The notes under the pieces: model-generated
The model's input: the letters and a program-made list of their open reading frames with translations, nothing else
Database searches by the model: none
Told to the model about the DNA's origin: nothing
Origin: an uncultured Lachnospiraceae bacterium
GTDB lineage: Bacteria > Bacillota > Clostridia > Lachnospirales > Lachnospiraceae
Assembly: GCA_902766825.1 (NCBI GenBank)
Contig: CACXFB010000022.1
Location: 100,028-164,027 of the forward strand
Direction: 5' to 3'
DNA: 64,000 nucleotides
Shown: positions 55,822 through 64,000 of the stretch, piece after piece
How positions within the stretch are numbered: position 1 is the first letter of the stretch
Layout of the letters: every line of letters starts with the position of its first letter
Position numbers and translations under genes: made by a program

Positions 55822-57966
55822 GTGGATATTGTAGGTATAATAGCACAGGAATTAGAGATTAAACCTTCCCAGGTTACGGCAACAATTGGACTTATAGATG
55901 AAGGATGTACAATTCCATTCATAGCAAGATACAGAAAAGAGGTAACAGGATCTCTTAATGATGAAGTATTAAGAAAATTTGATGAGAGACTTACTTACCT
56001 TAGAAATCTGCAGGAAAAGAAGGAACAGGTTATAGCAAGTATAGGGGAGCAGGATAAGCTTACCCCTGAACTTGAAAAACAAATCGAAGAAGCCATGACA
56101 ATGGTGGCGGTGGATGATTTGTACAGACCATTCCGTCCTAAGAGAAGAACGAGAGCGATGATTGCAAAAGAAAAGGGACTTGAGCCACTTGCCAATTTAA
56201 TTCTTCTGCAGATGACATCTAAGACATTAGAGGTGGAAGCAGCAGCGTTTTTAGATGAAGAAAAAGGAGTTGCTACTGCCACAGATGCGATAGACGGAGC
56301 AAAAGATATAATTGCAGAAATGATTTCGGACGATGCTTCTTACAGAACATATATAAGAAATAAGACTTTTAAAGAAGGAACAATAAGTTCTGTTGCAAAG
56401 GATGCAGAGGAAAAATCGGTATATGAGATGTATTACGATTTTACCGAACCTGTAGCAAAGATAGCAGGATACAGAATACTGGCTATTAACAGAGGTGAAA
56501 AAGAAAAGATACTTACAGTAGGTATTAACGCACCTGTGGAAAGTATACTTGCATATCTTGAAAAGAAGATAATCATAAGAGACAATCCTAATACGACAAA
56601 TGCCATAAAAGAAGCAATCGCAGACAGTTACACAAGACTTATTGAACCGGCGATTGAACGTGAGATAAGAAATGAGCTCACACAAAAAGCTGAGGACGGA
56701 GCTATCGAGGTATTTGGTAAGAATCTTGTACAGCTTTTGATGGCACCGCCTATCGCAGGAAAAGTAGTTCTTGGCTGGGATCCGGCATTTCGTACCGGCT
56801 GTAAGCTTGCGGTTGTAGATCCTACAGGCAAAGTTCTTGATACGGTGGTAATCTATCCTACAGAACCGCAAAAGAAGATAGAGCAGTCCAAAAAGATATT
56901 GAAAGACTTAATAAAGAAATATAATATTTCGATAATATCAGTGGGTAACGGTACCGCATCAAGAGAATCGGAGCAGGTAATTGTAGAACTGTTAAAAGAG
57001 ATACCACAGGATGTACAGTACATAATAGTTAATGAAGCAGGTGCATCCGTGTATTCGGCAAGCGAGCTTGCGTCAAAAGAATTCCCTAACTTTGATGTGG
57101 GACAAAGAAGTGCAGCTTCCATAGCAAGAAGGCTTCAGGATCCTCTGGCGGAACTGGTTAAGATTGACCCTAAAGCCATAGGTGTCGGACAGTACCAGCA
57201 TGACTGCAACCAGAAAAAACTCGGTGAGACACTCGGTAATGTAGTTGAAGACTGCGTTAATAAAGTAGGTGTTGATCTTAACACGGCATCAGCATCACTT
57301 CTTGAGTATGTATCGGGAATATCCAAGGTTATTGCAAAAAATATAGTTGAATACCGTGAGGAGAATGGGAAGTTCAAGGACAGACGCCAGCTGTTAAAGG
57401 TTCCTAAGCTTGGACCTAAGGCTTACGAACAGTGTGCCGGATTCCTTAGAATAAATGATGGAAGTGAACCGCTTGATGCTACAAGCGTTCATCCGGAATC
57501 TTATGAAGCAACCAACAAGCTTCTTGAAATGCTTGGAATTACAAAAGATGAGATAAAAGGCGGAATCAGAGATATTACAAAGAAGGTAAAGGCAGCAAAG
57601 ACTGATGCCACACAACTTGGAATAGGAAAAGCAACCTTTGACGATATCGTAAGAGAGTTGGAAAAACCGGGTCGTGACCCAAGAGATGAGATGCCAAAAC
57701 CAATACTTCGAACAGATGTCATGGATATGAAGGATCTTAAAGAAGGCATGATTCTTAAAGGAACGGTAAGAAACGTAATAGACTTTGGAGCGTTTGTGGA
57801 TATCGGAGTTCATCAGGACGGACTTGTACATATATCACAGCTTGGAGTTGCAAGATACGTTAAGCATCCGCTTGAGGTAGTAAGTGTCGGAGATGTAATT
57901 GACGTTAAGGTTCTTTCAGTTGATTTGCAAAAGAAGAGAATTCAGCTTACAATGAATCTTGACTAA
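55822..57966 (+). CDS. tex: RNA-binding transcriptional accessory protein Tex
   Basis: 714 aa. The start is GTG at 55822, seven bases after GGAGG; 12 more codons upstream are in frame but unsupported. Parts: N-terminal helical Tex domain (TIPFIARYRKEVTGSLND), YqgF-like RNase H fold (VLGWDPAFRTGCKLAVVD), helix-hairpin-helix repeats (SGISKVIAKNIVEYREENGK) and a C-terminal S1 domain (GTVRNVIDFGAFVDIGVHQD). Tex links transcription and RNA handling. It leads the tsa operon. Confidence 0.95.
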   Translation: MDIVGIIAQELEIKPSQVTATIGLIDEGCTIPFIARYRKEVTGSLNDEVLRKFDERLTYLRNLQEKKEQVIASIGEQDKLTPELEKQIEEAMTMVAVDDLYRPFRPKRRTRAMIAKEKGLEPLANLILLQMTSKTLEVEAAAFLDEEKGVATATDAIDGAKDIIAEMISDDASYRTYIRNKTFKEGTISSVAKDAEEKSVYEMYYDFTEPVAKIAGYRILAINRGEKEKILTVGINAPVESILAYLEKKIIIRDNPNTTNAIKEAIADSYTRLIEPAIEREIRNELTQKAEDGAIEVFGKNLVQLLMAPPIAGKVVLGWDPAFRTGCKLAVVDPTGKVLDTVVIYPTEPQKKIEQSKKILKDLIKKYNISIISVGNGTASRESEQVIVELLKEIPQDVQYIIVNEAGASVYSASELASKEFPNFDVGQRSAASIARRLQDPLAELVKIDPKAIGVGQYQHDCNQKKLGETLGNVVEDCVNKVGVDLNTASASLLEYVSGISKVIAKNIVEYREENGKFKDRRQLLKVPKLGPKAYEQCAGFLRINDGSEPLDATSVHPESYEATNKLLEMLGITKDEIKGGIRDITKKVKAAKTDATQLGIGKATFDDIVRELEKPGRDPRDEMPKPILRTDVMDMKDLKEGMILKGTVRNVIDFGAFVDIGVHQDGLVHISQLGVARYVKHPLEVVSVGDVIDVKVLSVDLQKKRIQLTMNLD

Positions 57967-57984
57967 CATAAAAAGGAGAGAAAT

Positions 57985-58488
57985 TTGAAGACATATAAAT
58001 TCAGCACACAGCTTACTGTAATGGATATGTTCAGATTCCAGATGCGCCATACATATATATGTGTATCCGGATTCATTGCAGTATTGGTAAGCTTACTATG
58101 CCTGGTTATTTTATGGTTAAATCATGACGATTATGTATTTACAACAAACGGGCTTCTTGTATTTGGAGGCGCGCTCTTTACTGTGATACAGCCATTCATG
58201 CTTTTGAAACGTTCATTTAAGATAATTGCACTCACTCCGACATTCAAAGAGCCATTGAATTATGAGCTTGATGAAGAAGGAGTGCATGTCAGCCAGAACG
58301 GTGAGACAGCCGATTTGAACTGGGATATGGTAGTTAAGGTCATTGAGACAAAAACAACTCTTTGCATTTACAGTTCGCCTAAAAATGCATTTATCCTGCC
58401 TGTAAAACAATTAGGAGAAGAATACGGGCAGATAAAAGAATTTGTTAAGGAAAATGTTAAAGATTACGCAGTAGTTAAAGTTAAGTAG
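57985..58488 (+). CDS. YcxB-like membrane protein
   Basis: 167 aa with two TM helices (about 30-50 and 60-75) and a soluble C-terminal YcxB domain (YELDEEGVHVSQNGETADLN; WDMVVKVIETKTTLCIYSSP). The start is TTG at 57985, six bases after AAGGAG. The function of YcxB proteins is unknown. It lies between tex and tsaE in the same tight transcript. Confidence 0.82.
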   Translation: MKTYKFSTQLTVMDMFRFQMRHTYICVSGFIAVLVSLLCLVILWLNHDDYVFTTNGLLVFGGALFTVIQPFMLLKRSFKIIALTPTFKEPLNYELDEEGVHVSQNGETADLNWDMVVKVIETKTTLCIYSSPKNAFILPVKQLGEEYGQIKEFVKENVKDYAVVKVK

Positions 58489-58517
58489 ATAAAAGAAAGG
58501 AAATCTGGTTTATAAAA

Positions 58518-58952
58518 ATGGATTATGACAGTTACGGGTGGAACGACACCTTTAAGTTAGGGGAAGAGATGGGACGAAACGCGGGTAAAGGGCAGATAAT
58601 ATGTCTTAACGGAGACTTGGGAACCGGTAAGACGGTATTTACCCAGGGCTTTGCCAAGGGACTCGGAATAGAAGAGCCGGTGTCCAGCCCCACTTTCACT
58701 ATAGTTCAGGTTTATGATGAAGGAAGAATTCCGCTATATCATTTCGACGTATACCGGATTGCTGATATAGATGAGATGGATGAGATAGGATATGAGGATT
58801 ATTTTTTTGGAGACGGCGTGTGTATAGTAGAGTGGTCTGAGTTAATATATGATCTGATTCCGGATTATGCCATAAAGGTAACTATTGAAAAGGATAACGA
58901 TAAGGGCTTTGACTACAGGAAAATAAGAGTGGACAATCCATTAGAAGGATAA
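58518..58952 (+). CDS. tsaE: tRNA threonylcarbamoyladenosine biosynthesis ATPase TsaE
   Basis: 144 aa. P-loop ATPase assisting t6A37 formation with TsaB and TsaD. Walker A GDLGTGKTVFTQG, then SSPTFTIVQVY and LYHFDVYRI, all conserved in TsaE. RBS AAAGG. It is followed by tsaB after 28 nt. Confidence 0.95.
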   Translation: MDYDSYGWNDTFKLGEEMGRNAGKGQIICLNGDLGTGKTVFTQGFAKGLGIEEPVSSPTFTIVQVYDEGRIPLYHFDVYRIADIDEMDEIGYEDYFFGDGVCIVEWSELIYDLIPDYAIKVTIEKDNDKGFDYRKIRVDNPLEG

Positions 58953-58980
58953 ACCACATGCCGTAGAAATGAGGTAGCAC

Positions 58981-59679
58981 ATGAAGATACTTGCAATTGA
59001 AAGCTCCGGTACAACAGCCTCTGTTGCCGTAGCTACACAAGATAAGGTAATTGCACAATACAGTGTAAATGATAAGATGACACACTCGCAGACACTGTTG
59101 CCGATGATTAATGAGATAATGAATTTCACGAAAATGAGCGTGGATGAACTTGATGTTATCGGCGTGAGTGCAGGCCCCGGTTCATTTACTGGACTTCGAA
59201 TAGGAAGTGCAACCGCAAAAGGAATAGCACTTGCAAAAAATATTCCTGTTGTTACGGTTCCGACATTAGAGGCAATGGCTTATAATTATTTTGGATACGA
59301 TAAGCTTGTGTGTCCTATGCTCGATGCCAGAAGGGACAGGGTTTTTGCGGCACTTTACAGCTTTAACGGTGAAAGTTTTGACGTGATACATAATCAGGAT
59401 GTTGATGAGATAGAGACTGTTGCAGGCTGGATTAATGAACAGGAGAGGGATGTCATTCTCTTAGGTGACGGTACAGATGTGTACGCAGAAAAGTTTAAGG
59501 AACTTCTTAGCGTTAACTGTACCTTTGCACCACCACATATGAGATACCAGTCGGCAGCAAGCGTGGCAATGCTTACAAAAAAGATGTTTGAAGAAGGTAA
59601 GATGACAAAAGGACATTTTCATAAACCTATTTACCTTAGACCATCCCAGGCTGAAAGCGAAAGGATGAAAAAGAAGTAA
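58981..59679 (+). CDS. tsaB: tRNA threonylcarbamoyladenosine biosynthesis protein TsaB
   Basis: 232 aa, ASKHA fold without the metal-binding His of TsaD. ILAIESSGTTASVAV and GVSAGPGSFTGLRIGSATAK are diagnostic. It forms the TsaBDE complex. It lies between tsaE and rimI; tsaD is 2.4 kb downstream in the same operon. Confidence 0.95.
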   Translation: MKILAIESSGTTASVAVATQDKVIAQYSVNDKMTHSQTLLPMINEIMNFTKMSVDELDVIGVSAGPGSFTGLRIGSATAKGIALAKNIPVVTVPTLEAMAYNYFGYDKLVCPMLDARRDRVFAALYSFNGESFDVIHNQDVDEIETVAGWINEQERDVILLGDGTDVYAEKFKELLSVNCTFAPPHMRYQSAASVAMLTKKMFEEGKMTKGHFHKPIYLRPSQAESERMKKK

Positions 59680-59699
59680 AAGGTTAGAAAGGAGCTGCT

Positions 59700-60155
59700 A
59701 TGATTGAAATCAGAAGAATGACTGCGGATGATGTAAAAGACGTGTCAGAACTTGAGAAAATCATTTTTTCTACACCATGGAGTGAGGAATCATTTTCAAG
59801 AGCAATAGATAATCAGGATAATGTATATCTTATTGCAAGAGAAGATGAGACCGGTGAGATAGCCGGATACTGCGGTATATGGATGGTAGCCGGTGAAGGA
59901 CAGATTAACAACGTAGCAGTCAGTGAGAAATTTCGTAATGCCAAGATAGCTACGAAGATGCTTAAGATGGCAATGAGAATGTGCCAGATTCATTCCTGTG
60001 AGGATTTTACCCTCGAGGTCAGACGCAGCAACGCCCCTGCCATACGTGTGTATGAGAAATTAGGATTAAAAGAGTGCGGCGTTCGTAAAGACTATTATAA
60101 AAATCCTAAGGAAGATGCAATTATAATGTGGCGTCATCCGGCTAAGAGTATTTAA
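59700..60155 (+). CDS. rimI: GNAT N-acetyltransferase, ribosomal protein S18 alanine acetyltransferase-like
   Basis: 151 aa GNAT domain. INNVAVSEKFRNAKIATKML holds the acetyl-CoA loop, followed by LEVRRSNAPAIRVYEKLGLK typical of RimI. The tsaB-rimI pair is common. Acetylation of S18 or of other N-termini is inferred. RBS AAAGGAG. Confidence 0.9.
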   Translation: MIEIRRMTADDVKDVSELEKIIFSTPWSEESFSRAIDNQDNVYLIAREDETGEIAGYCGIWMVAGEGQINNVAVSEKFRNAKIATKMLKMAMRMCQIHSCEDFTLEVRRSNAPAIRVYEKLGLKECGVRKDYYKNPKEDAIIMWRHPAKSI

Positions 60156-60232
60156 TTACCACTACTAATTAATAATTGCCTGATTTATAATTAACCTTAT
60201 GACAAAGTACTTTTAGAAGGGAGATTGTTATT

Positions 60233-60451
60233 ATGGTTTGCAATGTGTGTGGAAAAAATATCTGCGTATATGAAGCAGGCAAGGATAACAGTAACGTTTC
60301 GGATTACGTAAGAATTAATAAAGAATGGGGATTTTTCTCAAATAAAGATTTGGAAAATCACGAGATTATTATTTGTGAAAAATGTTATGATGATTTTGTA
60401 AAAAATCTCAAAGTGCCGGTGCATATAACGCAACGGACACAAGTGTTGTAA
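60233..60451 (+). CDS. Small zinc-ribbon protein, unknown function
   Basis: 72 aa with two CxxC pairs (CNVCGKNICVYE at the start and CEKCYDDF near 54), suggesting one zinc site. RBS AAGGGAG. It is inserted between rimI and rnz in the tRNA-maturation operon, so it may be an RNA- or protein-binding adaptor. I do not recognise a named family. Confidence 0.75.
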   Translation: MVCNVCGKNICVYEAGKDNSNVSDYVRINKEWGFFSNKDLENHEIIICEKCYDDFVKNLKVPVHITQRTQVL

Positions 60452-60468
60452 TGTAAAAGGAGCTAAAA

Positions 60469-61383
60469 ATGTTAGATGTTTGTTTACTTGGTACGAGTGG
60501 AATGATGCCGCTGCCCAATCGTTTTCTAACATCGTTGATGTTTAGATACAACGGAAGCAGTATGCTTATAGACTGCGGAGAAGGAACGCAGGTGTCTATC
60601 CGCATGAAAGGGTGGAGTGTACACGATATAGATATTATCTGCATAACACATTTTCACGGCGACCATGTGAGCGGCCTGCCGGGCCTGCTTTTATCTATGG
60701 GTAATTCTAACCGAACCGAACCGGTCATAATGGTTGGACCTAAGGGGCTTGAGAAGATAGTATCACATCTTAGGGTTATTGCGCCTGAGCTCCCTTTTGA
60801 TATAAAATTTATTGAAATAAGCAAAGAAAGCGAAGAGCTTATTCTTAACGGATATCGTATTAATGCATTTAAACTTAATCACAACGTGCCATGCTTAGGA
60901 TACAGTGTGGATATAGACAGAAACGGAAGATTTATGCCTGAAAAAGCATTAGAGTACAATATTCCTCAAAAATACTGGAGCAGACTGCAAAAAGGTGAAA
61001 CAATAGAAGAAGACGGGGTGACATTTACCCCGGATATGGTTCTTGGCGGCCCGAGAAAAGGAATAAAGGTAACATATTGCACGGATACAAGACCGGTGGA
61101 CAATATAGTTGAACATGCAATGAATTCGGATTTGTTTATCTGCGAAGGAATGTATGGCGAAAAGGACATGATTGGTAAAGCCAGAGAACATAAACATATG
61201 ACTTTTTACGAAGCGGCAACCATGGCAAAGAGAGCGAACGTATCTCAATTGTGGCTGACACATTTTAGCCCATCCGTAATAAAACCGGAATCATATCTTG
61301 AAGAAGTAAAAAAAGAATTTTCCAACACAGTGATTCCAAAAGACAGAAGAAGTGTTGTTCTTGAATTTGATAAAAACGAATAG
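60469..61383 (+). CDS. rnz: Ribonuclease Z
   Basis: 304 aa metallo-beta-lactamase nuclease that cuts tRNA precursors 3' of the discriminator. Metal sites are THFHGDHVSGLPG, LNHNVPCLGY, CTDTRPVDN and LTHFSPS; the HMTFYEAATMAKRAN helix is characteristic. This is apt because neither tRNA in the window encodes CCA. RBS AAAAGGAG. Confidence 0.95.
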   Translation: MLDVCLLGTSGMMPLPNRFLTSLMFRYNGSSMLIDCGEGTQVSIRMKGWSVHDIDIICITHFHGDHVSGLPGLLLSMGNSNRTEPVIMVGPKGLEKIVSHLRVIAPELPFDIKFIEISKESEELILNGYRINAFKLNHNVPCLGYSVDIDRNGRFMPEKALEYNIPQKYWSRLQKGETIEEDGVTFTPDMVLGGPRKGIKVTYCTDTRPVDNIVEHAMNSDLFICEGMYGEKDMIGKAREHKHMTFYEAATMAKRANVSQLWLTHFSPSVIKPESYLEEVKKEFSNTVIPKDRRSVVLEFDKNE

Positions 61384-61454
61384 AAGGAATAATTCAGCGA
61401 GCGGAAATGATTATAATGCAAATTACAAATATCTAAAGGCAGGAGGTGATGCAT

Positions 61455-62057
61455 ATGATATTTTTGAGAAGTAAAAATGCGAAAGCACTTACTTTGATTG
61501 CAGCGGTGTTGGTCGTGGTAGTAATATTGTATGCAAACCTGTTGTCGAGAAAAGAAGCCGAGAATAAGAAAGAAATAATAACAACCCCGTCGGTGGTTGA
61601 GCAGATATTGAATAAGGATTACAAGAATAATTATCCAGCATCGGTCAGGGAAGTTGTCAGAACGTATTTTAAAGTCATTGAGAATCTGTATAATGAAGAT
61701 TTGTCAGAGGACGACTTTATAGATCTGGCGGATGTAGAAAGACTCATGATGGATGATGTTCTTCTTGAAGAGAATAGCTACAGTGACTTTATGACACGTC
61801 TCAAAAGCGAGGTAAAGGACTGTAAAGATTCCAAAACCAGAATAGGAAGCTGGGAAGTTGAAAAAAACAATCAGATACAATACTGGTATCATGATAATTA
61901 CAGATATGCGTCCATTAAAGCTACTGTCCAGCTTATAGGGCAAAATACGCAAAGGGTGGATGAGAAGTTTATTCTTAAAGAAAATGAAGACGGAAGATGG
62001 AAGATTATAGGCTGGGTTAATGCTGATGAAGAGGAGAGTAACGAAGGGGAAGAATAG
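61455..62057 (+). CDS. Membrane-anchored protein of unknown function
   Basis: 200 aa. One N-terminal TM helix (LTLIAAVLVVVVILYANLL, about 12-30), then an exported domain resembling an NTF2/SnoaL-like or lumazine-type fold (VREVVRTYFKVIENLYNEDL; KATVQLIGQN; GRWKIIGWVN) and an acidic tail. The ATG at 61455 is eight bases after AGGAGG; the GTG at 61446 and ATG at 61449 are too close. It is co-transcribed with rnz and tsaD. No function assigned. Confidence 0.78.
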   Translation: MIFLRSKNAKALTLIAAVLVVVVILYANLLSRKEAENKKEIITTPSVVEQILNKDYKNNYPASVREVVRTYFKVIENLYNEDLSEDDFIDLADVERLMMDDVLLEENSYSDFMTRLKSEVKDCKDSKTRIGSWEVEKNNQIQYWYHDNYRYASIKATVQLIGQNTQRVDEKFILKENEDGRWKIIGWVNADEEESNEGEE

Positions 62058-62072
62058 AAAAGAGGATAAGCT

Positions 62073-63134
62073 GTGAAAGAGAACAATAAAGATATTTTGA
62101 TATTAGGAATAGAATCATCCTGCGACGAAACTGCGGCAGCAGTAGTTAAAAACGGCAGACAGGTGCTAAGCAGCATCATTTCGTCACAGATTGAAATACA
62201 TACGCAGTATGGCGGTGTTGTGCCAGAGATAGCTTCCAGAAAGCACATAGAGAATATAGACGAGGTAATCGAAAATGCTCTTGTGAAGGCAGGAGTGACA
62301 TTCGATGACATAGATGCAATTGCCGTGACATATGGTCCCGGTCTTATCGGCGCGCTTTTAGTAGGCGTTGCAGAAGCCAAGGCACTGGCATATGCGCTTA
62401 ATAAGCCACTCGTGGGCGTTCATCACATTGAAGGACACGTATCGGCCAATTATATCGAAAATACGGAGTTTGAGCCTCCATTTTTGTGTATGATTGTATC
62501 GGGAGGACATACGCACCTTGTACGTGTATCTGATTATGGAAAATATGAGATAGTAGGCCGAACACGCGACGATGCGGCAGGAGAGGCATTTGATAAAGTT
62601 GCAAGAGCTATAGGACTCGGATATCCGGGCGGTCCTAAAATCGACGCTGTATCAAAAGAAGGAGACGATAAAGCGTATGTATTTCCACAGGCAAAGATAG
62701 AAGATGCTCCGTATGATTTCAGCTTTTCAGGAGTGAAGTCTGCAGTTTTAAACGTAATTAACGGACTGAAGATGAAAGGTGAAGAAATAGACGTTGCCAA
62801 TATTGCAGCATCATTCCAAAAATCTGTAGTGGATGTAATTGTCGATCATACCATAAAAGCAGCTATGGAGTTTGGATACGATAAAGTTGCGCTTGCAGGC
62901 GGAGTGGCTGCAAATTCATGCCTTAGAGAAACGATGAAAAAGGCATGCGAAGAGAAAGGTCTGACACTTTGTTACCCTTCTCCTATATTATGTACGGATA
63001 ATGCGGCTATGATAGCGTGTGCAGGATACTATGAGTATATTAACGGAACAAGACACGGACTTGATCTGAATGCTGTGGCTAACCTTAAGATAGGTACCAG
63101 ACTTGAAGGTGCAAAGAAGGGAGAAAAAGCATGA
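62073..63134 (+). CDS. tsaD: tRNA threonylcarbamoyltransferase TsaD
   Basis: 353 aa. Transfers threonylcarbamoyl to A37 of ANN-decoding tRNAs. [13 protein letters not shown], metal-binding His118 and His122 in [39 protein letters not shown] and [13 protein letters not shown] are all conserved. The start is GTG at 62073 with AGAGG seven bases upstream. It overlaps ispD by four bases (ATGA). Confidence 0.97.
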   Translation: MKENNKDILILGIESSCDETAAAVVKNGRQVLSSIISSQIEIHTQYGGVVPEIASRKHIENIDEVIENALVKAGVTFDDIDAIAVTYGPGLIGALLVGVAEAKALAYALNKPLVGVHHIEGHVSANYIENTEFEPPFLCMIVSGGHTHLVRVSDYGKYEIVGRTRDDAAGEAFDKVARAIGLGYPGGPKIDAVSKEGDDKAYVFPQAKIEDAPYDFSFSGVKSAVLNVINGLKMKGEEIDVANIAASFQKSVVDVIVDHTIKAAMEFGYDKVALAGGVAANSCLRETMKKACEEKGLTLCYPSPILCTDNAAMIACAGYYEYINGTRHGLDLNAVANLKIGTRLEGAKKGEKA

Positions 63135-63823
63135 GATATGCAATAGTGCTTGCGAGCGGCTCGGGTAAACGAATGAAGAGCAGTGTAAAGAAACAGTTTA
63201 TCCCTCTTATGGATAAACCGTTGCTTTTTTATGCCCTTAAGGCTTTTAAGGAAAGCAGCACGGATAAAATAGTTATAGCAACAACTAAAGAGGATATCGA
63301 CTATGTCAGAACGCAGATAGTGGATAAATACGGTATAAGCAAAGTGGTTTCTATAGTAGAAGGGGGAAAAGAAAGATATAATTCTGTTATGAATGCACTT
63401 TGTGAGATTGAAGATGGTATTGTGGCCATACATGACGGCGCACGTCCTTTTATTGAACCTTCTGTTATAGATGAAACATTTGAAGCGGCTCTTGCGGGAG
63501 AAGGTGCATCTGTCTGTGCGGTCCGTGTAAAAGATACAATTAAAAGGGCCACAGATAATCTTAATATTGATGTCACAATTCCAAGGGATAATCTGTGGCA
63601 GATACAGACACCGCAGACATTTGATGTTAAACAATTAAAAGAGGCGTATCGGATAATTTGTGAAAAGGATGAACTGTCCAAGGTTACGGATGACTCTATG
63701 GTCTGGGAGTACGCATACCCGAAAAAGCCCGTTAAAATAGTGGAAAGCAGCTACTTTAACATTAAGGTTACAACACCTGAAGACCTTGTATTTGCAGGGG
63801 CAATTTTAGGTCAAAAAAAATAA
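63131..63823 (+). CDS. ispD: 2-C-methyl-D-erythritol 4-phosphate cytidylyltransferase
   Basis: 230 aa. Third step of the MEP isoprenoid pathway (MEP + CTP). Nucleotide loop [17 protein letters not shown] (GSGKR instead of the usual G-x-G-x-R-M-G), [21 protein letters not shown] and VTDDSMVWE match IspD. It starts in an ATGA overlap with tsaD, joining isoprenoid synthesis to the tRNA operon. A tRNA-Ser promoter follows within 25 nt. Confidence 0.94.
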   Translation: MRYAIVLASGSGKRMKSSVKKQFIPLMDKPLLFYALKAFKESSTDKIVIATTKEDIDYVRTQIVDKYGISKVVSIVEGGKERYNSVMNALCEIEDGIVAIHDGARPFIEPSVIDETFEAALAGEGASVCAVRVKDTIKRATDNLNIDVTIPRDNLWQIQTPQTFDVKQLKEAYRIICEKDELSKVTDDSMVWEYAYPKKPVKIVESSYFNIKVTTPEDLVFAGAILGQKK

Positions 63824-63846
63824 TTTAAAAAAAATAAAAAAAAGTG

Positions 63847-63875
63847 TTGACACCCTTTAGATATTTTGATATATT
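63847..63875 (+). promoter_or_regulatory. Promoter of tRNA-Ser
   Basis: TTGACA (63847-63852) and TATATT (63870-63875), 17 bp apart, preceded by a long A/T-run resembling an UP element. Confidence 0.82.
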
Positions 63876-63914
63876 AATAAAGCACTGTTCGACAGGGCAA
63901 AACAAAAACGACCT

Positions 63915-64000
63915 GGAGAGGTATCGAAGTGGTCATAACGAGGCGGTCTTGAAAACCGTTTGTCCGCAAGGGCGCGTGGGTTCGAATCCCACCCTCTCCG
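63915..64000 (+). tRNA. tRNA-Ser (TGA)
   Basis: Acceptor GGAGAGG/CCTCTCC, anticodon loop CTTGAAA with TGA, long variable arm (class II), T-loop TTCGAAT, discriminator G at 64000, the last base of the window. CCA is not visible; it would lie just outside if encoded. Confidence 0.93.

Overview
The window is one contiguous stretch of low-GC Firmicutes chromosome. It most likely comes from a sporulating member of Clostridia, family Lachnospiraceae. This rests on clostridial RBSs and promoters, a spoVT/hup/rqcP/yabP/yabQ/divIC/spoIIE block, indolepyruvate:ferredoxin oxidoreductase with a PaaK-type ligase, a PPi-type phosphofructokinase, and small proteins that I know only from Lachnospiraceae. I cannot fix genus or species. 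About 60 protein genes and two tRNAs are visible. No transposase, integrase, prophage module or CRISPR array is present.

Layout. 0-1.1 kb: end of an FtsX-type ABC permease. 1.2-2.8 kb: L,D-transpeptidase. 2.9-7.7 kb: iorA-iorB-paaK-ACT-tcdA, tightly coupled (2-oxoacid/aryl-acid metabolism ending in a tRNA-modification gene). 7.7-9.5 kb: anion-type transporter and a HAD hydrolase. 9.5-13.2 kb, minus strand: an Fe-S-type PurF paralogue whose glutaminase site is dismantled, and an HD-GYP receptor split by an in-frame TAG. 13.3-18.4 kb: LrgAB-like pair, HAD phosphatase, ABC-2 exporter. 18.6-21.7 kb: acyl-CoA synthetase, amidohydrolase, PAP2 phosphatase. 21.8-33 kb: the conserved sporulation/housekeeping block spoVT-hup-rqcP-yabP-yabQ-divIC-tRNAMet-spoIIE-tilS-hpt-ftsH-(small unknown)-coaX-dusB. 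33-38 kb, mostly minus: pfp, asd and a large acidic membrane-anchored protein. 38-46 kb: second ftsH, uvrC, ridA, CPBP protease, SH3-NlpC/P60 endopeptidase, PilZ. 46-51 kb: hpf-secA-prfB-cheW, preceded by a 556-bp gene-free region with a cluster of DnaA-box sequences. 51-55 kb: ACT regulator-hom-lysC (aspartate pathway). 55.8-64 kb: tex-(YcxB-like)-tsaE-tsaB-rimI-(zinc ribbon)-rnz-(membrane protein)-tsaD-ispD-tRNASer.

How the genes work together. tRNA maturation is unusually well represented: t6A synthesis (TsaE, TsaB, TsaD), its cyclisation (TcdA), lysidine (TilS), dihydrouridine (DusB), RNase Z and two tRNAs. Aspartate-family synthesis is split between lysC-hom and a separate asd. LysC carries an internal RBS and ATG expected to give a separate regulatory subunit, as in Bacillus AKII. 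Cyclic-di-GMP and chemotaxis elements (HD-GYP, PilZ, CheW) suggest a regulated motile or attached lifestyle.

The least ordinary items are the Cys-less PurF paralogue that keeps its Fe-S cysteines, the amber-interrupted HD-GYP gene, two kinds of palindromic intergenic repeat, the DnaA-box cluster, and a spoIIE promoter with 21-bp spacing overlapped by a Spo0A-like site. The rest is core genome. I see no convincing wholly new multi-gene system; the PurF-like protein is the best candidate for undescribed biochemistry.
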